From Bordetella genomosp. 11 (lineage in GTDB: Bacteria > Pseudomonadota > Gammaproteobacteria > Burkholderiales > Burkholderiaceae_B): DNA of 64,000 bases. The stretch's first letter is position 1. The number at the start of each line of letters is the position of its first letter. Shown here one piece after another: positions 47,712-55,021 of this stretch. Location of the stretch: positions 1,178,001 to 1,242,000 of the forward strand of contig NZ_NEVS01000004.1 in the NCBI RefSeq assembly GCF_002261215.1, written 5' to 3'. A program made the translations under genes and the position numbers. Below the pieces are notes generated by a model. The model was not told the DNA's origin and did no database searches. It saw only the letters and a program-made list of their open reading frames with translations.

Positions 47712-48542
47712 ATGCCCGATTCATACTGCCCGCCGCGCCGCCGGCTGTTGCGTGCCCTGGGGGCGTCGGCTGCCCTGTGCGCCGCGCCCGCCGTACGGGT
47801 GTGGGCGCAGCCCGCGCCGCTGCGCATCGGCGTCATCGCCAGCGTGGCCAACGAAGCGACGGAAATCGCCATCGCCCAGGCCCGCGATGAAGGCGTCAAC
47901 GCGAAGCTGGTGGAATTCGCCGATTGGGTGATGCCCAATGTGGCCGTCGCCGACGGCTCCATCGATGCCAATTACTTCCAGCACGAACCCTTCCTGGATC
48001 TTTTCAACCGCAGCCGCGGCGCCAATCTGCAGCCCATCGCGTACGGTTATTCGACCACCATGGGGCTGTTTTCCAAGAAGGTGAAGCGCGGCGAGCCCAT
48101 GCCGCCGGGCGCCTCGATAGGGATCCCGTCCGATCCGGTCAATACGGGCCGCGCCCTGTTGCTGTTGCAGTCCATGGGATTGATCCGGCTGAAGGCTGGG
48201 GCCGCCGAACGCGCGACGCTGCTGGACGTGGAAAGCAACCCGCTGGACCTGAAATTCGTGGCCATCGAAGGGGCGCAGGCGGCGCGTGCCTTCGACGACG
48301 TGACGGCTTCGGCCACCTACACGACCTTCGCCAGGCATGGCGGATTGGGCGAAAAGGATGGGCTGGCGTTCGACAACGGCGACCCCAGCAATGTGCGGCG
48401 CTACGCGATACGCTGGGTGGCGCTGCCCGAGCATGCGCAGGACCAGCGGCTGCTGAAATTGATCTCCGTGTACCAGCGTTCGCCGCAGGTCAAGGAGGCG
48501 CTGCGGCGCCAGTACGGCGAGCTGATCGATTTTCCCTGGTAG
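47712..48542 (+). CDS. MetQ/NlpA-family substrate-binding protein with Tat-like signal
   Basis: The 276-residue protein belongs to the methionine-receptor (NlpA) family: APLRIGVIASVANEATEIA, EFADWVMPNVAVADGSIDANYFQHEPFL, IPSDPVNTGRALLLLQSMGLI and ESNPLDLKFVAIEGAQAARAF. Unlike most family members it has no lipobox. The N-terminus PPRRRLLRALGASAAL resembles a twin-arginine signal with cleavage near VWA-Q (about residue 33). No metN/metI genes are adjacent, so it is an orphan receptor. Confidence 0.86.
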   Translation: MPDSYCPPRRRLLRALGASAALCAAPAVRVWAQPAPLRIGVIASVANEATEIAIAQARDEGVNAKLVEFADWVMPNVAVADGSIDANYFQHEPFLDLFNRSRGANLQPIAYGYSTTMGLFSKKVKRGEPMPPGASIGIPSDPVNTGRALLLLQSMGLIRLKAGAAERATLLDVESNPLDLKFVAIEGAQAARAFDDVTASATYTTFARHGGLGEKDGLAFDNGDPSNVRRYAIRWVALPEHAQDQRLLKLISVYQRSPQVKEALRRQYGELIDFPW

Positions 48543-48554
48543 GGCAGCGTCCCG

Positions 48555-48579
48555 GCACCCGGGTATTGCCCCCGGGTGC
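48555..48579. other. Hairpin between convergent genes
   Basis: Perfect 9-bp inverted repeat GCACCCGGG / CCCGGGTGC with a seven-base loop in the 95-base gap between the convergent MetQ-like and AI-2E-family genes. Without T-runs it is at best a rho-independent pause or mRNA 3'-end stabiliser for both transcripts. Confidence 0.45.
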
Positions 48580-48637
48580 GCCCGCGCGGGATGCGGCATC
48601 GGCCGGTTCATGCGCGCGGCCTGCGGCACCGGCCGCT

Positions 48638-49699
48638 TCAGTCTTCCGCCGGCGTATCGCCCTCCAGCGTGAACAGGTCCCATACCGCGGTAAACAGCGC
48701 GGCGATCAGCGGGCCGATCACAAAGCCGTTCAGGCCGAACAGCGCCATGCCGCCCAGCGTCGAAATCAGGACCAGCCAGTCGGGCAGCTTGGTATCCTTG
48801 CCGACCAGGATGGGCCGCATGATGTTGTCGACCGTGCCGATCACGAGCACGCAGAAGGCAATCAGCCCCAGCCCCTGCCATAGCGCGCCGGTGACCAGGA
48901 AATACACCGCCACCGGCACCCAGATCAGCGCCGCTCCCACGGCGGGGAGCAGCGACAGGAAGGCCATCAGCACGCCCCACAGCAGGGATCCCTGTATGCC
49001 CAGCACCCAGAATGCCAGGCCGCCCAGCAGGCCCTGGGTGGCGGCCACCGCCACGTTGCCCTTGATGGTGGCGCGTATCACCGTCGTGAACTTGCGCGTC
49101 AGGTGCTGCTTGTAGGCCTCGCTGAGCGGGATCGCCCGGCTGATGCTGCGCGACAGGCCCGCGCCGTCGCGCAGCAGGAAGAACAGCAGGTACAGCATCA
49201 CGCCGAAGCTGATGACGAACTGGAAGGTATCCTGGCCGATGCTGAATGCCTGCGTGGCCAGGAACTGGCTGGCCTGCACGGTCGCGGTGCTGAGCTTCTG
49301 CTGCAGGCTGCGGATGTCGGACAGGTCGAAGCGGTCCAGCAAGGCGTGCACGGACGGGGGCAGGGCATTGACGACGCGTTCGAAGTACACGCCGAAGTTC
49401 AGGTTGCCGGATTTGATCTGCTGGTAGAGCGCCGTGCCTTCCTGCACCAGGGAGCCGGTGATCAGGATCATGGGCAGGATGGCGATCAGCACGCAGAGCA
49501 GCAGGGTGATCAGCGCGGCCAGGTTGCGCCGCTTGCCCATGCGCGCCAGCAGACGGCGGTGCAGCGGCGAAAATATGATCGCCAGGATGGTGCCCCAGAA
49601 GACGGCGCCGTAGAATGGCCACAGTATCCAGCCGAAGGCGATCGAGACGGCCACCAACAGGAACAGGAAGGTCCGATAGTGCAGATTGGAATTGCTCAT
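48638..49699 (-). CDS. AI-2E transporter family permease
   Basis: The 353-residue membrane protein has about eight hydrophobic segments, an extracytoplasmic region (about 60-150) and the family block GNVAVAATQGLLGGLAFWVLGI, then LSLLPAVGAALIWVPVAVYFL and TVDNIMRPILVGKDTKLPDWLV. Members include TqsA and Na+(Li+)/H+ antiporters, so export of the autoinducer itself should not be assumed. ATG 49699 is chosen over an upstream start at 49756 that lacks family similarity. Confidence 0.9.
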   Translation of the reverse strand: MSNSNLHYRTFLFLLVAVSIAFGWILWPFYGAVFWGTILAIIFSPLHRRLLARMGKRRNLAALITLLLCVLIAILPMILITGSLVQEGTALYQQIKSGNLNFGVYFERVVNALPPSVHALLDRFDLSDIRSLQQKLSTATVQASQFLATQAFSIGQDTFQFVISFGVMLYLLFFLLRDGAGLSRSISRAIPLSEAYKQHLTRKFTTVIRATIKGNVAVAATQGLLGGLAFWVLGIQGSLLWGVLMAFLSLLPAVGAALIWVPVAVYFLVTGALWQGLGLIAFCVLVIGTVDNIMRPILVGKDTKLPDWLVLISTLGGMALFGLNGFVIGPLIAALFTAVWDLFTLEGDTPAED

Positions 49700-49809
49700 T
49701 GTTTGGGGGTTCCCGCGATAGCGCGCCCGACCCGTGCGGCCGGGCGCCATGCGCATGATGCCATTGTCGCCGGGCCACGTGCGCCATTTATGGCAGGAGG
49801 AAGACAGAC

Positions 49810-50214
49810 ATGACGGATTCCGTCGATCTTAAGGGTATCGGGCTGAAAGTCACATTCCCGCGCCTGAAAATACTGGATCTCTTTCGCAACAGCGAACAGC
49901 GCCATCTCAGCGCGGAAGACGTCTATCGCCACCTGATGAACGAAGGCGTTGAAATGGGCCTGGCGACGGTCTATCGCGTGCTGACCCAGTTCGAGCAGGC
50001 GGGGTTGCTCAAACGCAGCCAGCTGGGCGGCAACAAGGCCGTTTTCGAGCTGAACGACGGCGAACGGCATCATGGTCATCTGGTCAGTACCTCCACCGGG
50101 ATCGTCGAGGAATTCGTCGACCCGGAAATCGAACGGCGGCTGCGGCAGATTGCCGACGATATGGGCTATAGCCTGACGGAATTCACGATCACCATATTCG
50201 CCACGCCCAAATAA
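49810..50214 (+). CDS. Fur-family regulator lacking all cysteines
   Basis: The 134-residue protein aligns collinearly with Fur: [25 protein letters not shown], the recognition helix [16 protein letters not shown] and [15 protein letters not shown]. It contains no cysteine. The structural-zinc positions 93 and 96 are Ser and Thr (STSTG), and the C-terminal CxxxxC tail is missing. Asp89 is Gly. Regulatory-site ligands equivalent to His33, Glu81, His88, His90 and Glu101 appear retained. It is probably a paralog of the real Fur rather than the housekeeping copy. It is divergent from the AI-2E-family gene. Confidence 0.88.
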   Translation: MTDSVDLKGIGLKVTFPRLKILDLFRNSEQRHLSAEDVYRHLMNEGVEMGLATVYRVLTQFEQAGLLKRSQLGGNKAVFELNDGERHHGHLVSTSTGIVEEFVDPEIERRLRQIADDMGYSLTEFTITIFATPK

Positions 50215-50232
50215 GGGTCGTCGCGGGGCGAT

Positions 50233-51126
50233 TCAGCGGCTGGCGGCGGCTACCTCGAAAAAGCGCGCGAGCAGGGGCGTGTCGTTTTCCTTGCGGTGCG
50301 CCAGCAGGATCTGGCTGCCGGCATCCGGCGTGTCCAGCGGGCGGTAGACCACGCCCGGGATGCCGGTTTTGGCGTAGGTTTCCGGCAGGATGGAAATACC
50401 CATTCCGGCAGCCACCAGGCCGACGATGGTGGCTCCTTCCCGGGCCTCCTGGCCAATCTGCAAGGCGAACCCGGCACGGCTGGCCAGGACGCTGACGTGC
50501 TCGAACAGGCCGCAGCCCAGGCCGCGCGGGAACAGGATGAAGGACTCGCCGGACAAGGCCGCCATCGACACCGGCGTGTCCTGGCGTGCCAGCCGGTGGC
50601 CCGCCGGCAGCGCGGCCATCAGCCGGTCGCCCCATAGCGTCAACACGCGGACGTCCGGCGGCGGGCAGAACAGGATGGACGGACGCAGGAAGCCCACGTC
50701 GATACTGCGGTCCGCCAGTGCCTGCAATTGCTGGCCGGTGGACATGTGCAGCAGATCCGCCTTGGCGGAGGGATGGCTGCTGCGGAAAGCCTGCACGATC
50801 CGGGGAAAGGCGTCGAACATCGGCACGGAGGCGGTGAACGCGATGCGGATTTCGCCCGCCTCGCCCTGCATTGCCTGGCGGACGACGTCGCCGGCCCGCT
50901 CCAGGTGTTGCAAGGCGCGCCTGGCCTGGTCCAGGAACAAGGTGCCGGCCTCGGTCAGCTCCACGCGCCGTTTGGTCCGGTGCAACAGCGTCGCGCCCAG
51001 TTCGTCTTCCAGGGATTTCACCTGCATGCTCAAGGGCGGCTGGCTGACGTGCAGGCGGCGGGCCGCCGCGCTGAAGCTAAGTTCCTCTGCCACCGCGACA
51101 AAGTAGCGGAGTTGACGGAAATCCAT
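50233..51126 (-). CDS. LysR-family transcriptional regulator
   Basis: The 297-residue regulator begins MDFRQLRYFVAVAEELSFSAAARRLHVSQPPLSMQVKSLE, a canonical winged HTH, followed by a two-lobed effector domain of the CatM/BenM type (VDVGFLRP-like IDVGFLRPSILF). ATG 51126 is chosen; the upstream extension to 51174 reads into the promoter region. It is divergent from the Bug receptor gene at 51244 across 117 bases, implying local control of that gene and perhaps of the downstream aldolase. Confidence 0.91.
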   Translation of the reverse strand: MDFRQLRYFVAVAEELSFSAAARRLHVSQPPLSMQVKSLEDELGATLLHRTKRRVELTEAGTLFLDQARRALQHLERAGDVVRQAMQGEAGEIRIAFTASVPMFDAFPRIVQAFRSSHPSAKADLLHMSTGQQLQALADRSIDVGFLRPSILFCPPPDVRVLTLWGDRLMAALPAGHRLARQDTPVSMAALSGESFILFPRGLGCGLFEHVSVLASRAGFALQIGQEAREGATIVGLVAAGMGISILPETYAKTGIPGVVYRPLDTPDAGSQILLAHRKENDTPLLARFFEVAAASR

Positions 51127-51243
51127 GGTTATTTGAAAAACATATGAATGTGCAACGGAAAAAGTATTGGACACTATAACTAAGGGTAAACCATTATGAC
51201 GGCCGCAACATACTGTATTTTTTCAGAACTCTAGGAGACTCCG

Positions 51244-52236
51244 ATGCGAGCTGACAGCATGCTGTCCAAATTCTTCCGCCGTCTGGCCCTGGCTACGGCC
51301 GTGGCCGGCACCGCGATGCCCGCGATGAGTCATGCGGCTGACTTCCCGTCCAAGCCCATCAAGATTGTCGTGCCCTATGCACCGGGCGGCGCCGTCGATA
51401 TCGTCACCCGCCTGGTTGCCCAGAAGATGGGCGAAACGCTCAAGCAAAGCATTATCATCGACAACCGCCCCGGCGGGGCAACCAACATCGGCATGGACAT
51501 CGTGGCGCGCGCGCCGGGCGATGGCTATACGCTGTTGACTGCCTCGAACTCCCTGGCCAGCAATGCCGCCCTGTTCACCAATCTGAACTTCGATCCCGCC
51601 AAGGACCTGATTCCCGTGGGTGCGATCGGCTACGCGCCGCTGGTCGTCGTGGTGCCCTCGTCGTCGCCCTTCAAGACCCTGCAGGATCTGATCGCGGCAG
51701 GCAAGGCCAGTCCGGACAAACTGACCTACGCGTCGGCCGGCAACGGCAGCTCGGGCCATCTGGCCAGCGAACTGTTGAAGGACGAAGGCAAGTTCAATGC
51801 GCTGCATGTTCCCTACAAGGGCGGCGCGCCTGCCATCACCGATATGCTGGGCGGACGCATCAGCTTCATGTCGATCAACCCGGTCGAGGCGATCCCCCAC
51901 ATCAAAGGGGGCAAGATGACCCCGCTGGCCGTGCTGGACAGCAAGCCCTCGGCGCTGTTGCCGGGCGTGCCCACGATCGCGTCGCTGGGCCTGCCCAATG
52001 CCGCGGCCTCGGTCTGGTGGGGCCTGTGCGCACCCAAGGGCACGCCGGCCGATGTGGTCGCCAAGCTGAACGACGCCCTGCAAAAGGCCCTGGCCGACAC
52101 CGCCGTGCAGGCGCGCCTGTCGGAACTGGGCGCCGTCACCACGCCCGGTACCGCCGCGGATTTCGGCAAGTTCGTGCAGGACGAGACCGTGAAGTGGTCG
52201 CGCGTGATCAAGGCCGCGAACATCAAGGCTGATTGA
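51244..52236 (+). CDS. Bug/TctC-family solute receptor
   Basis: Periplasmic binding protein, 330 residues, with signal peptide (cleavage after MSHAA, about residue 32). Bug motifs: IVVPYAPGGAVDIVTRLVAQKM, DNRPGGATNIGMDIVARA, YASAGNGSSGHLASELL and HVPYKGGAPAITDMLGGRISF. AGGAG precedes ATG 51244. Five bases after its stop begins a GC-rich repeat array, in the same relation as at the receptor gene 32834-33820. There are no TctAB genes nearby. Confidence 0.92.
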   Translation: MRADSMLSKFFRRLALATAVAGTAMPAMSHAADFPSKPIKIVVPYAPGGAVDIVTRLVAQKMGETLKQSIIIDNRPGGATNIGMDIVARAPGDGYTLLTASNSLASNAALFTNLNFDPAKDLIPVGAIGYAPLVVVVPSSSPFKTLQDLIAAGKASPDKLTYASAGNGSSGHLASELLKDEGKFNALHVPYKGGAPAITDMLGGRISFMSINPVEAIPHIKGGKMTPLAVLDSKPSALLPGVPTIASLGLPNAAASVWWGLCAPKGTPADVVAKLNDALQKALADTAVQARLSELGAVTTPGTAADFGKFVQDETVKWSRVIKAANIKAD

Positions 52237-52805
52237 GGGGCCCCACCCCCGAAGCGCTGCGCGCTTCCCCCTCAAGGGGGCGACACCAGCGGACCGGCGG
52301 AGCCGGATCCGCGGTGTCCTGGATCGGGGGCACCTGTTTTTTGCGTGGGGGAAGGTCCACCCCCGGAGCGCTGCGCGTGTAGATAAGCCCACCCCCGAAG
52401 CGCTGCGCGTGTAGATAAGCCCACCCCCGAAGCGCTGCGCGCTTCCCCCTCAAGGGGGCGACGCTGGAGGACCGGCGGAGCCGGATCCTCGGCGTCCCGG
52501 GTCGGGGGGGGCACCTGTTTTTTGCGTGGCGGTGTGATGGCTGGTCCCACCCCCGGAGCGCTGCTCGCTTCCCCTTCGAGGGGGCGACGCTGGAAGACCG
52601 GCGGAGCCGGATTCTCGGGGGCACGGGTTGGCCGCACCGGTTTTCTTCGTGGCGGTGTGGTGGCTGGTCCCATCTCTGAAGCGCTGCGCGCTTCCCCTTC
52701 GAGGGGGCGACGCTGGGGGGCTGGCGGAGCTGGGTTCTCGGGGGGCCGGGTGGGGCACTGTTTTTTTTGCGATGCGCGGGGCGCGTCGTGCTTTGGAGCG
52801 ATGAG
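52237..52805. other. Non-coding gap filled by repeat array
   Basis: The gap between the Bug receptor stop and the aldolase start is almost wholly repeat array (52242-52756). It ends in about 50 bases containing T8 (52761-52768) and the aldolase ribosome-binding site (GGAG at 52795). The Pro/Arg/Ser-rich frames crossing it on both strands are not credible genes. Confidence 0.85.
52242..52756 (+). repeat. Array of GC-rich three-hairpin intergenic repeats (array 2)
   Basis: Four full copies (starting about 52242, 52420, 52546 and 52668) and two truncated copies (52358-52387 and 52388-52419) of the element seen at 32504-32827. Each full unit (about 120 bases) runs CCACCCCCGAAGCGCTGCGC, CCCCCT-CAAGGGGG, a CCGG-rich palindrome, then a spacer containing GGCACCTGTTTTTTGCGTGG. 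The truncated copies both end in the unrelated tail GTGTAGATAAG, forming a 32-base near-perfect tandem duplication. Later copies are increasingly diverged, especially the last. Confidence 0.9.
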
Positions 52806-53498
52806 ATGAGCTACGCCGTACGGAATATCCAGCGCGCCGATGGCGCGGTGATCGCGCAGCTGGCGGCGGCCGGGACAGCTACGGTTCATGAAGCGCAGGG
52901 CCGCAGCGGCCTGCTGCAGCCGTATATGCGGCCGATCTACGCGGGTGCCGCCATCGGCGGCAGCGCGGTCACCGTGCTGGCCCATCCGGGCGACAACTGG
53001 ATGCTGCATGCCGCCATCGAGCTTTGCCAGCCCGGCGACGTCATGGTCGTGGCGTGCAGTGCCCCCAACACGGACGGCATGTTCGGCGAATTGCTGGCGA
53101 CGTCAATGCGGGCGCGGGGCATCGCCGGTTTGGTGATCGATGCCGGCTGCCGCGACGTGCAAGCGCTCAAGGATATGCAATTCCCCGTGTGGTCCAAGGC
53201 GATTTCCGCCAAAGGCACCATCAAGGCCACGCCTGGCTCGGTAAACCTGCCGGTGGTGTGCGCGGGCGCCATGGTCTCGGCGGGCGATGTGGTGGTGGCG
53301 GATGACGACGGTATTGTCGTCGTGCCGCGCCGCCGTGCCGCCGAAGTCGCTCACGCTTGCGAGGCGCGCTTGCAGAAAGAGGCCATGAACCGCAAGCGCC
53401 TGGCCGCGGGCGAGCTCGGCCTGGACATCTATGGCATGCGCGACAAGCTGCGCGAAGCAGGGCTGGTTTACGTGGATAGCGAAGCCGATCTGCCCTGA
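52806..53498 (+). CDS. RraA-like aldolase, probable 4-carboxy-4-hydroxy-2-oxoadipate aldolase/oxaloacetate decarboxylase
   Basis: Divalent-metal class II pyruvate aldolase of the LigK/GalC/HMG group. It would cleave 4-carboxy-4-hydroxy-2-oxoadipate to pyruvate and oxaloacetate at the end of the protocatechuate 4,5-cleavage or gallate pathways. The 230-residue product shows ATVHEAQGRSGLL, AVTVLAHPGDNWMLHAAIELCQPGDVMVV and the catalytic GLVIDAGCRDVQAL (Arg and metal Asp). It is longer than RNase E inhibitor RraA. GGAG lies eight bases before ATG 52806. The assignment within the aldolase group is moderately certain. Confidence 0.82.
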   Translation: MSYAVRNIQRADGAVIAQLAAAGTATVHEAQGRSGLLQPYMRPIYAGAAIGGSAVTVLAHPGDNWMLHAAIELCQPGDVMVVACSAPNTDGMFGELLATSMRARGIAGLVIDAGCRDVQALKDMQFPVWSKAISAKGTIKATPGSVNLPVVCAGAMVSAGDVVVADDDGIVVVPRRRAAEVAHACEARLQKEAMNRKRLAAGELGLDIYGMRDKLREAGLVYVDSEADLP

Positions 53499-53899
53499 GC
53501 CAGTACGGACGCCTGCCAGGCGTCGTTGCCCTCGTGACGGGTGACCGCGCGGTAGCCGGGTACTGGATGACAGATGCGTGGTGCGTGGCCGGGCGGCTCA
53601 CCGGCGCGAAGGCATGCGGCACCCCGGTCTGATAGTGCACGACAGCGTAGGGAAAAGCCCCGAAGGTTGGATCGATGTCCAACCTTCGGGGCTTTTTTCA
53701 TGGGCCGCTTTCCTTTCATTCCCCTGAGCGAAGTTTCGCTGGCGCCACGGGCCTGCGACGCGGTGCGAGGGTCGGTAAGTATTTCCCCTAGATGCCATCG
53801 GCTTGATATTCAGTATTATGAGCAAAAAGCTCAGTAGGCTGATTAATTGGTCGTCAAACAGGCGCCACGAAGCGCCGGCACTCAAGGGGTAAGCAAGCC
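53499..53899. other. Intergenic region with terminator and probable promoter
   Basis: The 401-base gap between the aldolase and the next Bug receptor contains no credible gene. The terminator at 53653-53696 separates two transcription units. The following AT-richer 130 bases (TTGATA at 53803, TATTAT at 53814, and an AGC-AAAA-GCT hairpin just after) probably hold the promoter of the receptor operon, although no well-spaced -35/-10 pair can be fixed. Confidence 0.6.
53653..53696. terminator. Very strong bidirectional intrinsic terminator
   Basis: A perfect 19-bp stem (53653-53671 with 53678-53696) around a six-base loop, flanked by A4 on the left and T6 on the right. It can work on both strands. 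It ends the aldolase transcript 155 bases after that gene and insulates the downstream hydroxylase operon. Confidence 0.93.
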
Positions 53900-54880
53900 A
53901 TGAAGCTGCACAAACTGATTCTGGGAACCGCCGTCGCCGCACTATGCCTGGCGGGCGGGACCTCCGCTTCCGCGGAGGACGCCGCGTCGTTTCCAAGCAA
54001 GAACTTCGACATCATCGTTACGTTCCCGCCGGGAGGCGGCACGGATATGCTGGCCCGGCTGGTCGGCAACTACATGGCCGATACGCTGGGGAAAGCGGCG
54101 ATTGTCGAGAACCGTCCGGGCGCCAGTGGCAACGTCGGGGCGCGGGTGGTGAAGGAGCGGGCCCCCGACGGCTATTCGCTGTTGATGGTCAACAGTTCGT
54201 TCGCAGTCAATCCCGGCGTCTTCAAGACCTTGCCGTTCGATCCCAAAAAGGATTTCGACGCCATTATCAACATCGCTTATGTGCCGTCGGTGCTCGTCGT
54301 ACCGCCCGGGTCGCCTTACAAGAACCTGCACGATGTCACGGTGGCCGCGGCGAAAAGCAATGACGTGTCTTTCGGGTCCTGCGGCAACGGCACGCCCCAG
54401 CACCTGGCGGGCGAACTGTTCAAGCTGCAGGCCAAGATCAATATGGTGCACGTGCCTTACAAGGGCTGCGGGCCGGCGCTCAATGATGTGGTGGGCGGGC
54501 AGATCGGCCTGGCGGTGATTACCGCGTCCAGCGCGCTGCCCTTCATCAAGGCCGGCAAGCTGCGCGCACTGGCGGTAACGTCCAAGGAGCGCTCCAAGCT
54601 GATGCCCGACGTGCCCACGGTCGCCGAGCAGGGCTATCCCGGCTACGAGCTGACGCAGTGGCATGGCCTGCTGGCGCCGGCCGGCACGCCCGACGATATC
54701 AAGCAAAAACTTTACGCCGGCGTCGCGAAGATCATGCAGCGCCCGGACGTGCAGCAGAAACTGGCTGACCTGGGCTACGACACCGCGTCCGACGGACCGG
54801 CGGTATTCCAGAAGATGGTGTCCAGCGATATCGACAAGTTCACCGCGCTGGCACACAAGATCGGCCTGTCCGCGGATTAG
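53900..54880 (+). CDS. Bug/TctC-family solute receptor with paired cysteines in ligand loops
   Basis: Periplasmic binding protein, 326 residues, with signal peptide (cleavage after SASAE, about residue 26). Bug motifs: VTFPPGGGTDMLARLVGNYM, ENRPGASGNVGARVVKERA and HVPYKGCGPALNDVVGGQ. The mature protein has exactly two cysteines, Cys161 (GSCGNG) and Cys190 (YKGCGP). They occupy positions that are Ala and Gly in the paralog at 51244-52236 and lie in the two loops that line the binding cleft in Bug structures. It probably leads the operon with the downstream decarboxylase and hydroxylase genes. Confidence 0.91.
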   Translation: MKLHKLILGTAVAALCLAGGTSASAEDAASFPSKNFDIIVTFPPGGGTDMLARLVGNYMADTLGKAAIVENRPGASGNVGARVVKERAPDGYSLLMVNSSFAVNPGVFKTLPFDPKKDFDAIINIAYVPSVLVVPPGSPYKNLHDVTVAAAKSNDVSFGSCGNGTPQHLAGELFKLQAKINMVHVPYKGCGPALNDVVGGQIGLAVITASSALPFIKAGKLRALAVTSKERSKLMPDVPTVAEQGYPGYELTQWHGLLAPAGTPDDIKQKLYAGVAKIMQRPDVQQKLADLGYDTASDGPAVFQKMVSSDIDKFTALAHKIGLSAD

Positions 54881-55021
54881 GGCCTGTTAACAGTCCCTAG
54901 TCCGGAGGTCGCGTAATCGTGTCGGCGGGGCGTGTGCAGCGGCACCGGCATCGGCCGGCGAGAACCGTGGCGCGGTCGCCCCGGTAGTTACATTGCATGG
55001 CGAGAAAACAAGGAGCATTCG

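Noticed and set aside
52223-53009. Pro/Arg/Ser-rich proteins encoded across the repeat array
   Set aside because: The frames are created by the repeat units themselves (recurrent PLEGEARSAS-type strings) and vary with repeat decay.
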